This document shows, piece by piece, positions 1 through 11,600 of a stretch of 64,000 nt of DNA. Source of the stretch: Podarcis raffonei (lineage: Eukaryota; Chordata; Lepidosauria; Squamata; Lacertidae); assembly GCF_027172205.1 (NCBI RefSeq), contig NC_070602.1, forward strand, positions 17,578,501 through 17,642,500, given 5' to 3'. The position numbers and the translations under genes are program-made. The stretch's first letter is position 1. The number at the start of each line of letters is the position of its first letter. Under the pieces are notes generated by a model. The model did no database searches. It had not been told where the DNA came from and was given only the letters and a program-made list of their open reading frames with translations.

Positions 1-70
1 AATTGTATATATTGGTTGCCTTGGGCTCCTTGGGGGAGGAAGGGCTGGATATAAATTGAATCAATGAATA
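1..70 (+). repeat. 3' tail of a SINE or L2-like repeat
   Basis: The phrase GGCTCCTTGGGGGAGGAAGG followed by GGATATAAATTGAATCAATG resembles the tail shared by squamate tRNA-derived SINEs. The left part is outside the window. Confidence 0.35.
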
Positions 71-177
71 TACTCAGGTGTTCCACTCCCAGGTAATACC
101 CAACAGGTGAGCAGGGCTGTGCTGTGTTCTCAGTTTCCTAGCATTCATGCGCACAGGGTGAACAACTGCAGGGAAGG

Positions 178-510
178 ATGTTTTCCCTGAAGGAGCATCT
201 CCACCCCCATCATTCTGCCCGGACGCTGAGGTCCAGCGCCAAGGGCCTTCTGGCGGTTCCCTCATTGCGAGAAGCAAAGCTACTGGGAACCAGGCAGAGG
301 GCCTTCTCGGTAGTGGCGCCCGCCCTGTGGAACGCCCTCCCATCAGATGTCAAAGCGATAAATAACTACCTGACATTCAGAAGACATCTTAAGGCAGCCC
401 TGTTCAGGGAAGTTTTTAATGTGTGATATTTTAGTGTATTTTTAGTTTCTATGGAAGCCGCCCAGAGTGGCTGGGGAAACCCAGCCAGATGGACGGGGTA
501 CAAATAATAA

Positions 511-550
<40 letters not shown>
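178..550 (+). repeat. L2/CR1-clade LINE 3' end with (ATT)n tail
   Basis: The reading frame contains RAFSVVAPALWNALPSDV and RHLKAALF, the C-terminal tail typical of L2-type reverse transcriptase polyproteins. A short 3' UTR (GCCGCCCAGAGTGGCTGG) and an ATT-repeat tail follow. Confidence 0.75.
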
Positions 551-551
<1 letters not shown>

Positions 552-990
552 GTGCATGGAACGTGTGCAGAGGAGAGCAACCAAGATGATCAAGGGTCTG
601 GAAACCAGGCCTTATGAGGAATGGTTGAAGGAGCTGGGTACGCTTAGCCTGGAAAGGTGGTAAAAAAGGTAAATATCTTAAGGGCTGTCACATGGAAGAT
701 GGAACAAGCTTTCCCCCCCTCCTGCTCTGGAGTCTAGGACCCGAACCAATGGCTTCAAGTTACAAGAAAGGAGATTCCAACTAAACATTTGGAAAAACTT
801 TCGGACAGTAACAGCTGTTCAGAAATGGAATGGTCTCTCTTGGTAGGTGGTAGACTCTCTTTCCTTGGAGGTTTGTAAGCAGAGGTTGGGTGGCCATGGA
901 TTGCTTGAGCAGAGATTCCTGCATTGCAGAGGGTTGGACTAGATGACCCTTGCGGTCCCATTCAACTCTATGATTCTATGCAAATACGTC
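551..990 (+). repeat. CR1 LINE 3' end
   Basis: It starts with GAGAGCAACCAAGATGATCA and ends GGTTGGACTAGATGACCCTT, then CAACTCTATGATTCTATG. That is the classic CR1 3' terminus with the ATTCTATG repeat unit. Confidence 0.8.
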
Positions 991-1075
991 CATAAGATCC
1001 AAAGCCCTCATTGTGCAAGCTCCTTGCCCACAGCTATTTGTACTGTATGCATGGGGGGGGCATCCAAAAGGAAGA

Positions 1076-1484
1076 GCTAGTAGGGAAGGCTGATCGCCGA
1101 AGAATTGATGCCTTTGAATTATAGTGCTGGAGGAGACTCTTGAGAGTCCCATGGACTGCAAGAAGATCAAACCTATCCATTCTGAAGGAAATCAGCCCTG
1201 AGTGCTCACTGGAAGGACAGATCCTGAAGCTGAGGCTCCAATACTTTGGCCACCTCATGAGAAGAGAAGACTCCCTGGAAAAGACCCTCATGTTGGGAAA
1301 GATGGAGGGCACAAGGAGAAGGGGACAACAGAGGACGAGATGGTTGGACAGTGTTCTCGAAGCTACCAGCATGAGTTTGACCAAACTGCGGGAGGCAGTG
1401 GAAGACAGGAGTGCCTGGCATGCTCTGGTCCATGGGGGTCACAAAGAGTCGGACACGACTAAAGGACTAAACAACAAGAAGTAG
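1076..1484 (+). repeat. Bov-B (RTE) LINE 3' end
   Basis: The frame at 1140-1484 reads RRQRTRW-type residues, VLEATSMSLTKLREAVEDR and HALVHGG, the Bov-B polyprotein C-terminus. It ends in GAGTCGGACACGACTAAAGG and a short AAC-rich tail. It is 5' truncated. Confidence 0.8.
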
Positions 1485-2440
1485 GGGCACATAAAATTGG
1501 GAGTGGGGCATTCCACACTTCGGAGACTTGCAAACAGTAACTGTCCCCCCCTCAATCCTTAACTACAATGGCTAATTTGCTTCAATCTGCATCCTTCATT
1601 ATTCACATTAAGGGTAATAGCTTAGATGGCTGCAGACGTGTCAGCTAAAACAGGATAATTGATGGTATAAGATATATCTGCCTGGTTGCACATGCACCCA
1701 CTAGCTGAAAGGCTATAATCAGTGCTAATTACAGGGCATTTGGGGAAATTTGTTGGTCTGGGGATATAGGTAGATAAAAAGAATATCCTAAATATCATTG
1801 TTGTAATTAAAAGAGCAGTGCTCTTTCATCTTGAAATACCCCTGAGGCATTCAGACAAGAACCGATGCATAACGAGCGGATTACTTCACCCTGTCACTGG
1901 TTGGAAGATATAGAAGCTGCTTAACGATGAAGATCCAGATCAAAAATCATTACACCAACAAATGGAAAGAGATGCAACTCTGGATTGGAGGTACGAGAAG
2001 GAAAAATTAGTCTAATATAAGCTTTAAAATGGAGTTATCTGTAGAGTTGCTCCTTTATGTTTCAAAATTATTTAGTATTTTATTGCTGCTGTAATGATCC
2101 ACCGCTTAGCACTGTGTGAGCTGCTTTCATCATATCCACATGGAAAAGCAGCCTGCAAATTAAAAAAATAAATAAAACAACGAGGACTGGAAGAGCTTTA
2201 ATTTGAACAACTGCACGAACACCGAGGAAGGTATAACAGGTAACTTAAAGGGAACTGCAAGGAAGCTTACCTATATTTTAAGTGAATCTTGAATGTGTCA
2301 CCTAGAACAGGTTACTGGATCCTGTGTTCTAGAATAACTAGGGCGTTTTTCTTCCCCCCTTCTTTTAAAAGAAGAAGTTGGGGTGGGGGGTGGGGGAGAT
2401 GATTGGCGCTTGTTAGCAATATTATGTCACTTCCTCTTAC
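1485..2440. other. Intron 6 of the PKDCC-like gene; no recognised gene
   Basis: Searched on the minus strand for the final PKDCC exon (expected residues like RQLVFFKTGW) without success. A short SINE-like tail with GCAGCCTGCAAATT and A-rich sequence lies near 2100-2180. Otherwise unremarkable. Confidence 0.4.
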
Positions 2441-2617
2441 CTGTCCATGTTGTCTGCAGAGTGATGAAGAAATGTTGGCACTGAGGATGGGAGCTGCAAA
2501 TGGCGGCAGCTTCCTCTTCGTTGTGAACAGAGAGCATGCACCCCAAGTGGCGATAGGATGGCCAGCACTTGTAGTCCTCCGTATCCCTGCTGTGGAAGCC
2601 CTTTAAGGCAATGTAGT
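2441..2617 (-). CDS. PKDCC: PKDCC-like exon 6 (cysteine-rich C-terminal part)
   Basis: 177 nt between a pyrimidine-rich acceptor ending CCAAG and donor ACAG|GTAAGA. It encodes [18 protein letters not shown], then CSSHPQCQ and QTTWTG. Human PKDCC reads EDYRCWPSYHHGSCLLSV and TTWTG at these places. It ends one base into a codon, so a further exon is required. Confidence 0.88.
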
Positions 2618-5600
2618 CTTGGAAAGGGGAAGAGACAAGATGATACGATTATGTACGCAGCTGGAAACAAGAGAGATATTTCGGATTTGGCAAACGGCGG
2701 GAGAAACAGGAAACAGTGCCTTTCTTAGTGCTCTTCCCTAGCAGATCAGCTGCGAATCTCATCTCAACAAAAAGGCAGCCCGGAACATACTGTCCTTCTC
2801 TTAGAGGACAATGCCAATCACCAAGCAACTCCACCCCACCCCACAGGCAAGGAATGTGAGTTGTGCTGGCACCCCACTGAACTGCTGTTCCCCCACTGAG
2901 ATCCAACCATTATGTAAAGCCCGTAAGAGTATATTGTGTGAAATAATGTACCTTTCAATTGAGAAGGCTTTTTCTGCAGATAAAGTCCAGACTTGTATAA
3001 ATGCAAAACTCTCTGAAAAGCTCTCAGAGTTTCATTTGTTCCGTATCGCAAATCACCTACAATTACAGAAGAGGAAAGGGGGAATGATTTAAAGAAGGAA
3101 GGCGATTAAGAGCAGCTCTTACTTAAAACTTTTTTTTAAAAAAAACCCAATTCCCATTAGAATGTACCTGTGGCATTTAGGATATCCTTCAGAATGGGTT
3201 GCAAAGCGAAGGGTGCAGTATGTGGCAGGAGATAAGTGAAGAAATATCTGCAGATAAATACATCTATTTTAAAATATTAAAATTCTGTGTCAAAGATCTT
3301 CCATGTGTAACTATTTCTACAGCACAAGGCAATTAAGAGTCATGTGTTGTTTAAATCCTACACGTTTTGAATCTCATCTCTCCCATTGTTGAAGACTTGG
3401 TTTATGACCTGAAAGCAAGCAAAAAAATTCCTAGGCTGGCCAGATGTACCTCTAATAATTGCAGAGGGTGAGGCCCCTGCAAATATAATAGCTGCACTGA
3501 AGAAGCAATTACAGCAGATGCAGCTTGCATGGGAAATATTGAAGTTGCAGGATCACCGTCCTCTCCTGCATCTGGTTACTGTAGTGGAACACGAACTAAC
3601 CTCTGGCAGAACAGAATCAGGTTGTCTGACTGATCAAATTTAGTCCTTGACTTAAGGTTCACTTCCCTTCGAATCTGCTCTTCAGATTTACACTGTTTCT
3701 CAGGTGCTGGCCATATGGAGCTTCTGACTAGCACATGCCCTCTTCCAGCAGCATTAGACAAAATTAGCCTCTTCCAATTGTACCCTGTCTGGGGAGATGG
3801 AGGCAGATACACAGTGTAATAACACGGAAGTGCTATGGCAGGCATAGGGAACTTCCATTAGGTCCACTAGGCTGTTGAGAATTCCGTTCCGCCTTAAGGG
3901 ACAGACGTGTGGAATTGTTGCACGTCACATGTCTGTTTACATTCCAGCACAGTATGCTGGGAATTTCCGTTTGTGTATAGCTTTGCTGTTTTGCTTTGGA
4001 TACGAAGGAGATCAGACATGTTTCCTTTTGTCCTGATCTACGCTGAATAAACCTACTTGTAAATATGCTCACACAGCCTCTCGTGCCACTTCTGTTTGCG
4101 CGGCGTTTTCTGTGCTGAATAGCGTGCTCAGTCTTCTGAAGTTTGGGCCGCAGATTTATGCTGGACCAAGGACCAGAGTTCGTCTGGCGCACCGGCCGGT
4201 GGGCTGGAGCCAGCTGGGGGCCTGCCAATTGCCCCCGTTTCCTTGGCAATTGGCCAACATAGGCTTCCCCATATGGCCTATGAGGCTGTTTTTGGCCAAG
4301 TCATGCCCACCTGTCAAAGCTGGTTCAGAGGCAGGTCAGCACACGAGGTGCAGAGTTTGGCATCGTGAAACTCATCAATACCTCCTGACTGGACTTGCTC
4401 CTCTAGAGCTGTTGCCAGGAGTGATTGTCCCTGCCTTCTACTTCCTCTAGGTTTCCCAAGCAGCCTCAAATGACATCAGGGTACCTGTAATCTCTGTTTT
4501 GCCCTACACATCGCCCTGTGTGTCCTTGGGAGGGGAGCTTGTTGCAGTAGGACAGGCAAACACCTGGGATTTTCCTGCAGCCTCTTTGCCCCACCCCCTT
4601 CTTCAGCCTCTGAGTCTAAGCTGCTGCCTGTCACAGGCTCCCCATGCTCACTAAAGCCTGTCGCTTCACCATTCAACCATTCCTCTCCCGCTTCTCCCCT
4701 TGACCTCTCCTTAGCGTCCCACCAACAACCCCTGGACTCTGAGCCTTCCTCCTCTGTGGCTTCCCCAGCTGGTACCTCCCACCGTTCCTTGTCATCTAGC
4801 CAGTCCCTGACACCACCTGTCCAACAACCAACATCACGTATGATGTTACTTGTGGGGCAAAGGCAAGCACGACTCCTTACCAAAAGTGGTTTTTGCAAAT
4901 GCTGGTGCTCATGTGATGGTCAGCAGCTGCAAAGCCTGGTGCCTGCTGGCTCGGAAAGCCTTGAGTCCCTGAGCAGAGGGAAGCATCCAGACCCTGATTA
5001 CTGCGGCCTAGGACCCACGTACCTACAGGACCACCTCTCCTGGTATGCCCCACGGAGGACCTTAAGGTCCACAAATGACAACACTTTGGAGGTCCCAAGT
5101 CGCAAGTGGTTAGATTGGTCTCAACTAGGGCCAGGGCCTTTTCAGTACTGGCCCCGACTTGGTGGAACGCTCTGTCACAAGAGACTAGGGCTCTGCGGGA
5201 GTTGACATCTTTCTGCAGGGCCTGCAAGACAGAGCTGTTCTGCCTGACCTTTGGTTTGGACTCAGTCTGACCCTTATGTTTCCCTCCCCTTATGGTTTTG
5301 ATCTATGGCCTACTATTAAAATGAGGCTGCATTTTAAATTGTATTTTAAGCTGTGTTTGAAATTGCTTTCTCCCACCCCTATTATGTTTTTATTGTAATT
5401 TTACTGCTGTGAGCAGCCCTGAGCCTGACTCTGGCCGGGGAGGGCGGGGTATAAATAAAAATTATTAATTTATTATTACTGGACATTTGTGCACTACAAT
5501 AGATGGCTTTAGTGTAACTGGTACATTTATCTTAATCTGCCTCAGTCATTCACTGGGTTGGGTAGTTTGGGGCTCAGCCTCTGCCTCTCATGGAAAAATA

Positions 5601-8600
5601 AATGACCCACAAATGACCATACAGTGGTACCTCAGGTTAAGTACTTAATTCGTTCTGGAGGTCCGTTCTTAACCTGAAACTGTTCTTAACCTGAAGCACC
5701 ACTTTAGCTAATGGGACCTCCTGCTGCTGCCGCGCCGCCGGAGAACGATTTCTGTTCTCATCCTGAAGCAAAGTTCTTAACCCGAGGTACTACTTCCGGG
5801 TTAGCGGAGTCTGTAACCCAAGGTACCACTGTATAATTTTTTGCTTTGCACTGATTCCTGGTTAAATCCAGTCCCAGAAGAATGGAGCTCCGAAGCCTTC
5901 CTTTGTGTGCTGAGCTCCACCTACTTTAAACTTGGAAGCAGGCCTTATTGGGAGTGTAGCCTTTTATTCTCTTTTGTCTCACTCATTCTTATGAATGAAA
6001 GTTGCATTTCTAGACTCCTCTGCCTAATGCAACCTCTGCATGTTGCTTCCTAGTAAAGGCAGTCATGGGAGAAAGAGGTTGTAAAGTCCCCTAGGAGTTC
6101 CCTACACACATTTGTTTGCAATTGGGTGGGAAGTTAGGGGATGCCTTGATGAGCACACAGAAACTTTGGTACATGTGGATACGGCTCTTTCGTTCGAGTC
6201 ATGCTTTAGCAGTTAAATAATTATATGCAATTAAATGCTATTAACCCTAACTTTTTGCCTCCTAAAAAGAGTTGTCCAAAGTGGATTCTCAATAAAAAGA
6301 AGGCACAAATCACACAATCATTAAAACATAGCAGCACTGTGAAATTCAGGATGCTGGTTTTGGGGGGCATTTAAAAATAAAATAAAATCACCCCACGTAC
6401 CGGTAAGCATTGAAGAGGTTCCTTTTCTCATTTATTCCTTCACACTTCCCCTGCGCAGAACACCTGAGAGAGAAGCTTTTGGTGGGGAATTCCAGCGTGC
6501 AGTCCCCATCCCCTTCGCAGGACAACTCCTCAGTGCTCACATCATCCAGGTCTGCGACTTTGAGGACCCCGTTCACCATGACAAACTGCCTGGGCTGGAA
6601 ATCCAGGAGGGCCAGGGAACCCAGAGGAGACTTGGCCAAGTAATGGAGCAGCTCAGCCAGCTCCAGGCAAAGCTGAAAGAGAAGGTGAATACACTTTTAT
6701 TAGTTGGGAGCATCCGAATAAATGGAAAAGGGATGGCTAACATTATTTATTTCATAAAATCTATCTCCTTAGGGACGTGGGTGGCGCTGTGGGTTAAACC
6801 ACAGAGCCTAGGACTTGCCAATCAGAAGGTCGGCAGTTTGAATCCCGTTGCTCGGTCCCTGCTCCTGTCAACCTAGCAGTTCGAAGGACGTCAAAGTGCA
6901 AGTAGATAAATAGGTACCACTCTGGCGGGAAGGTAAACGGCGTTTCCATGCGCTGCTCTGGTTCGCCAGAAGCAGCTTCGTCATGCTGGCCACATGACCT
7001 GGAAGCTGTACGCCGGCTCCCTTGAGCAATAAAGCGAGATGAGCGCCGCAACCCCAGAGTCGGTCACAACTGGACCTAATGGTCAGGGGTCCCTTTACCT
7101 TTATCTCCCTGGCCACATCAGGAAATCACTAAGTCCTGATCGAACACAGCAAAAACAACCAAGCTCCCACTGATGATTATGTCCCTGGACACCCTTAAAG
7201 CCTTTGATTGTTTAGAATGGGAATTCCTCTTAGCAGTATTAACCAACATGGAATTTGGCCCCAACTTCCTACAAACCCTTAAACAAATTTACTCCCAAGC
7301 TTCAGCAAAATGTAGGGTCAATGGTACGGACTCTAATACCATAGCAATACGAAGAGGCACAAAACAAGGGTGCCCACTCTTCCCCCTTTCTATTCTTCCT
7401 GGCCCTTGAACCCCTAGCAATCCAAATCCGGGCAGCCCCTGACTTCAAGGGAGTGGTAATAAAAGGCAAAACCTATAAATCAGGGCTCTTCGCAGATGGC
7501 CTGATGGTCATGACACCAGACCCCACAAACACTGAAGCCAACTAAAGATGCCCAACCACACCCTACCCCCCCAACCTTTCTCACTACCAAGAAAGATGTA
7601 TGCATACCTCTCCTGGTATGCCCCGCGGAGGACCTTAAGGTCCACAAATGACAACATTTTGGAGGTCCCAAGTCACAAGGTGGTTAGATTGGTCTCAACT
7701 AGGGCCAGGGCCTTTTCAGTACTGGCCCCGACTTGGTGGAACTGTCTGTCACAAGAGACTAGGGCCCTGCGGGACTTGACATCTTTCTGCAGGGCCTGCA
7801 AGGCAGAGCTGTTACACCTGGCCTGTGGTTTGGACTCAGTCTGACCCTTATGTTTCCCTCCCCTTATGGTCTTGATCTATCGGCTACTTTTAAAATGAGG
7901 CTGCATTTTAACCTGTATTTTAAATTGGGTCCCCCCCCATTATGTTTTTACTGTGATTTTATTGGTGTCAGCCACCTAGAACCCAGCTCTGACCGGGGAG
8001 GGCGGGGTATAAATAAAATTTATTATTGTTGTTGTTATTATTATTTGTGTATGTGTGTATATACATATACATATAACATAAATGAGCAGAGAACCTACTC
8101 AAGTGACACTGGCATAAAACCCCACAAATGTATTAAATATTACCACCCCAACCCCCTCTCCCCCTCTTCTTCTTCCCCCATCTTATTCTGTATAATGTCT
8201 CTGCCCAAGATCCTGGAGAGCTGTTGCCAGTCAGAGTAGGTAATACTGAAGCTAAATGGACAAATAGTCCACACACTGCAGCTTCCTATAAGGAGTAAAA
8301 GGACACTTTTACTCTGGTCAGTGAGGGGAGGGTTGGTTTTATAGCAAATCTGGGTGAAGGTCATTTTCTTGCATTATAGTTTAAGGTCAAACAGCCATTC
8401 CCAGGTTCATTTTATCAAACTATTTGAGACTTTTTAAGACTTTACCTTTACCTTTAAGACCATCATCAGTGATGTGGGATACAGGTGAATTGCAATTAAA
8501 AAAATAATAATACCAGAGCAAGTTTCATCAGCAAACAGAGAAGATGATCAGTATCAATTCCATCTGCCCTCAGCCAGAGTCCTAAGGTCTTTGAATGAAA

Positions 8601-11600
8601 TGAGCTCTCTTTGTTTTTGTTTTCTTACTTTAAATCTCTCCTCCCAGGGGGTCTGCAGAAGTTGAATCATCTCCAGGGGAACACCCAACTCCAAAACGGT
8701 GACCACCTTCATTTCAGGAACTAAGCTAGGATCATAGCACTGACCACGCAACTGTCAAAAGAGGAAATGCACAGATTGCCGTTATATGCTGAAATCAGCT
8801 GAATGAAAGATAAGATCTGTGTGTGTTTTGCAGAACTGGCAATGCAGATCTTTGCAGTGGGGTGGATGGACACCCTCAACAGATCTTAGGAGATTCCACA
8901 GTGGGAATATTCCTATGTGGTTGTGGTTTCAAGCATGCTGATAGTACTGGATAGGAAACCATAACATTAATTAGTCTGCATTTTGAAGTTGAATGTTTAT
9001 ACTGCCCAAAGAACAGTGCATTCCCATTGATGTTTATTTACCATTAACCTAGCCAAGACTAATTTCAATTCCAAAGAGGTACCGGTACCTTTTCTATGGC
9101 TTTTCCCTCCCCGCCCCCTAATGAGCTCTGTCAGGTCATTAACAATAATTGAACCAAGAAAGAGTTTACAGGATGCAGATGTAAGAGCTTCACTTATCTA
9201 AGGTATGTTTGTGATTAAACATTTCCCATTTTCCCCGTAAGAGTTTCGCTGTCCCCACCCTTTCTTTTAGGCAAATATCTCTTTGGGCAGAGAGGCTGGA
9301 GGAATACACAACACCATTTAAGGCTGCAAGCCTAACCAAGTCAGTGGGGCTTATTCCCAGGTAAATGGGTTTAGGATTGCAGCTAGTGATCATCAACTGA
9401 ATTCCGTAAGTTGGCAACTACTACTAAGGTTTGAAGAGTATGAAATAGGTGTTCCCAAACTGTGGTCCATGGACCACGAGTGGTGAGCGTCATTTGGTGG
9501 TGTGGTCAATGGTGTGTCTGTGAAGAACAGCAGCCGCTACGAATGGCGGGTGCAGCACATTAAATATTCCTCTTGATTTTTAATTGTGTTTCCATTGCTT
9601 CTTTTAACTTCTCATATTGCATTTCATTATTTCTTATTGTGTTTGATATTCTACAGGATTGGAACACAAGAAAATAAAAATTGTGGGAAACGCCATTCAA
9701 AATCGTGCTGTGCTTAACAAAACGCGTTACCAGATGTCATTATAACAGGCAGAAAACCCATTAAGAGGTCCGCCAAGATCTTTGGCAATTTTCAAGCGGT
9801 GGTGGTTTGGGAACCACTGTTTCAGAAGGATTTTCCCTCTGTCAACTCCTGCAAATCCAAGAGAAGCCATTAAGTGTGCAGTTGAACAACATTATTGTTC
9901 AACTATTAGGAGTCAAGTAGCTTTGGTGATCTACTCCAATGCACACAGAGATCTGTCAGCAGATCCAGATCTGCCTTCTACTTACCCTGGGAGAAAGAGG
10001 AAAGTGGCCCAGAAGAAAGGCAATCTAAGTCTAGACATTTCAAGACAGTAATTCATGGGAAGGTTTGTTCCTCTTTAATAAAGTACAAATTGGCGAAGAA
10101 ACAACCAGGAAGTGGAGCACTAAGGAGGAACAAGGGAAGCGGCAGATCACAGGAGGCAACATAGTCTTCATAACCTCCATAAGCAATTATCACATGCTTA
10201 TCTCACTTAAAAGAGAGAACACACCCTTCAACAGCAGCTGAAGCCAGTATAGGTGCTTTGATGGGAGAAACACTACTTAACAACTCCAAAACTCAGCTGG
10301 CAGAAATACTTGGAATTACATCAGCTTAGACTGCAATCACAATCGCTTTTGCTTAGAGCAGTGGTGGCCAAACCTGGCCCTCCAGCCACTTTGCGACTAC
10401 AGTTCCCATCATCCCTGACCACTGGTCCTGTTAGCTAGGGATGATGGGAGTTGTAGTCCCAAAACAGTTGGAGAGCCAAGTTTGGCCATGCCTGGCTTAG
10501 AGGAAAGCAAAAAACCACTTCTTCTAATTAAACACATTTTAAAAAAAATTTAAAAAGTATACACTGCTTCGTTCTATATAAGATAAAACTATTTAGGATC
10601 CAGTTGCAATCAATTTAAAGGCGTAATGGTCAAAGAGTGTTGGACTGGGACCTGGGAGAAGCAGGGTCCGAATCACCACTCAAGCCATGAAGCTCCTTGG
10701 GCCGGTCACCAACTCTTAGCCTAACCCAGTATTTCCCAAAGTTTGGTTTCCAGCTGTTTCCGGACTACACTTCCCATCATCCATGACCGCTGGTCTTGCT
10801 AGCTAGGGATGATGGGAATTGTAGTCCAAAAAAACAGCTGGGGACCCAAGGTTGGGAAACACTGACCTAACCTACCTCATAGGATTGTTGTGACGATGAC
10901 ATGAAATGGGGAGGAGAGTCATGTACACCACATTGAGACCCTTGGGTGGTGCAAAGCATTGCAGCAAAATATGATTGAACCCATGTATTCAAGCTACAAT
11001 CCTTGGAAGTAAGATGCACAGAACTTGGGATTTGCTGCCATGTAAATCTGCGAGTAAGCCCCATTGAACAGAATGGCAATTGCATCCGAGTAAACATGCC
11101 AAGGAATGTGCAGTTAAGTTTGAGGCCAGAACAGCACCCAGTCCCATAACATTTCTTAGTGTGACAGTTCAAGTCCTGGGCCACGTGGACAATAAATAAC
11201 AGTACAGTTAAGCATGCACAGATTGACGTTTCCTTCCCAGTGAGTTATCACAGGTCACCCACCGCAAGTGATATTACGGCGGTGGGGAGTTTAAAGTACG
11301 ATTTCCACTTAGGCCCCTGCCACAATCTACTATTCGCTTCCTCAGAAGCAGTTTCCATTCTGCTCGGTGGGGCTTCCTCGACGGAAAGTGCGCACAGGAA
11401 AGCAGCCTTAATCCCAGCGCAAACTGATTTCAGTGAAGATTCATAGCATAGAATCATAAATTGGAAGGGACCCCGTGGGTCAACTACTCCAACCCCCTGC
11501 AATGCGGGTTGCAATCCTAACAAGATAGGATCGCACCACGAAGGCGCGCACCGGGCTACTCCACCAGATTATTCCATCCTGCGGAGTTCCCGATGAGGTC

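Noticed and set aside
1140-1484. 114-codon open frame
   Set aside because: It is the C-terminus of a 5'-truncated Bov-B LINE, not a host gene.
4476-5227. Overlapping frames of 116-149 codons on both strands
   Set aside because: No domain; partly inside an L2-like tail. Not supported as a gene.
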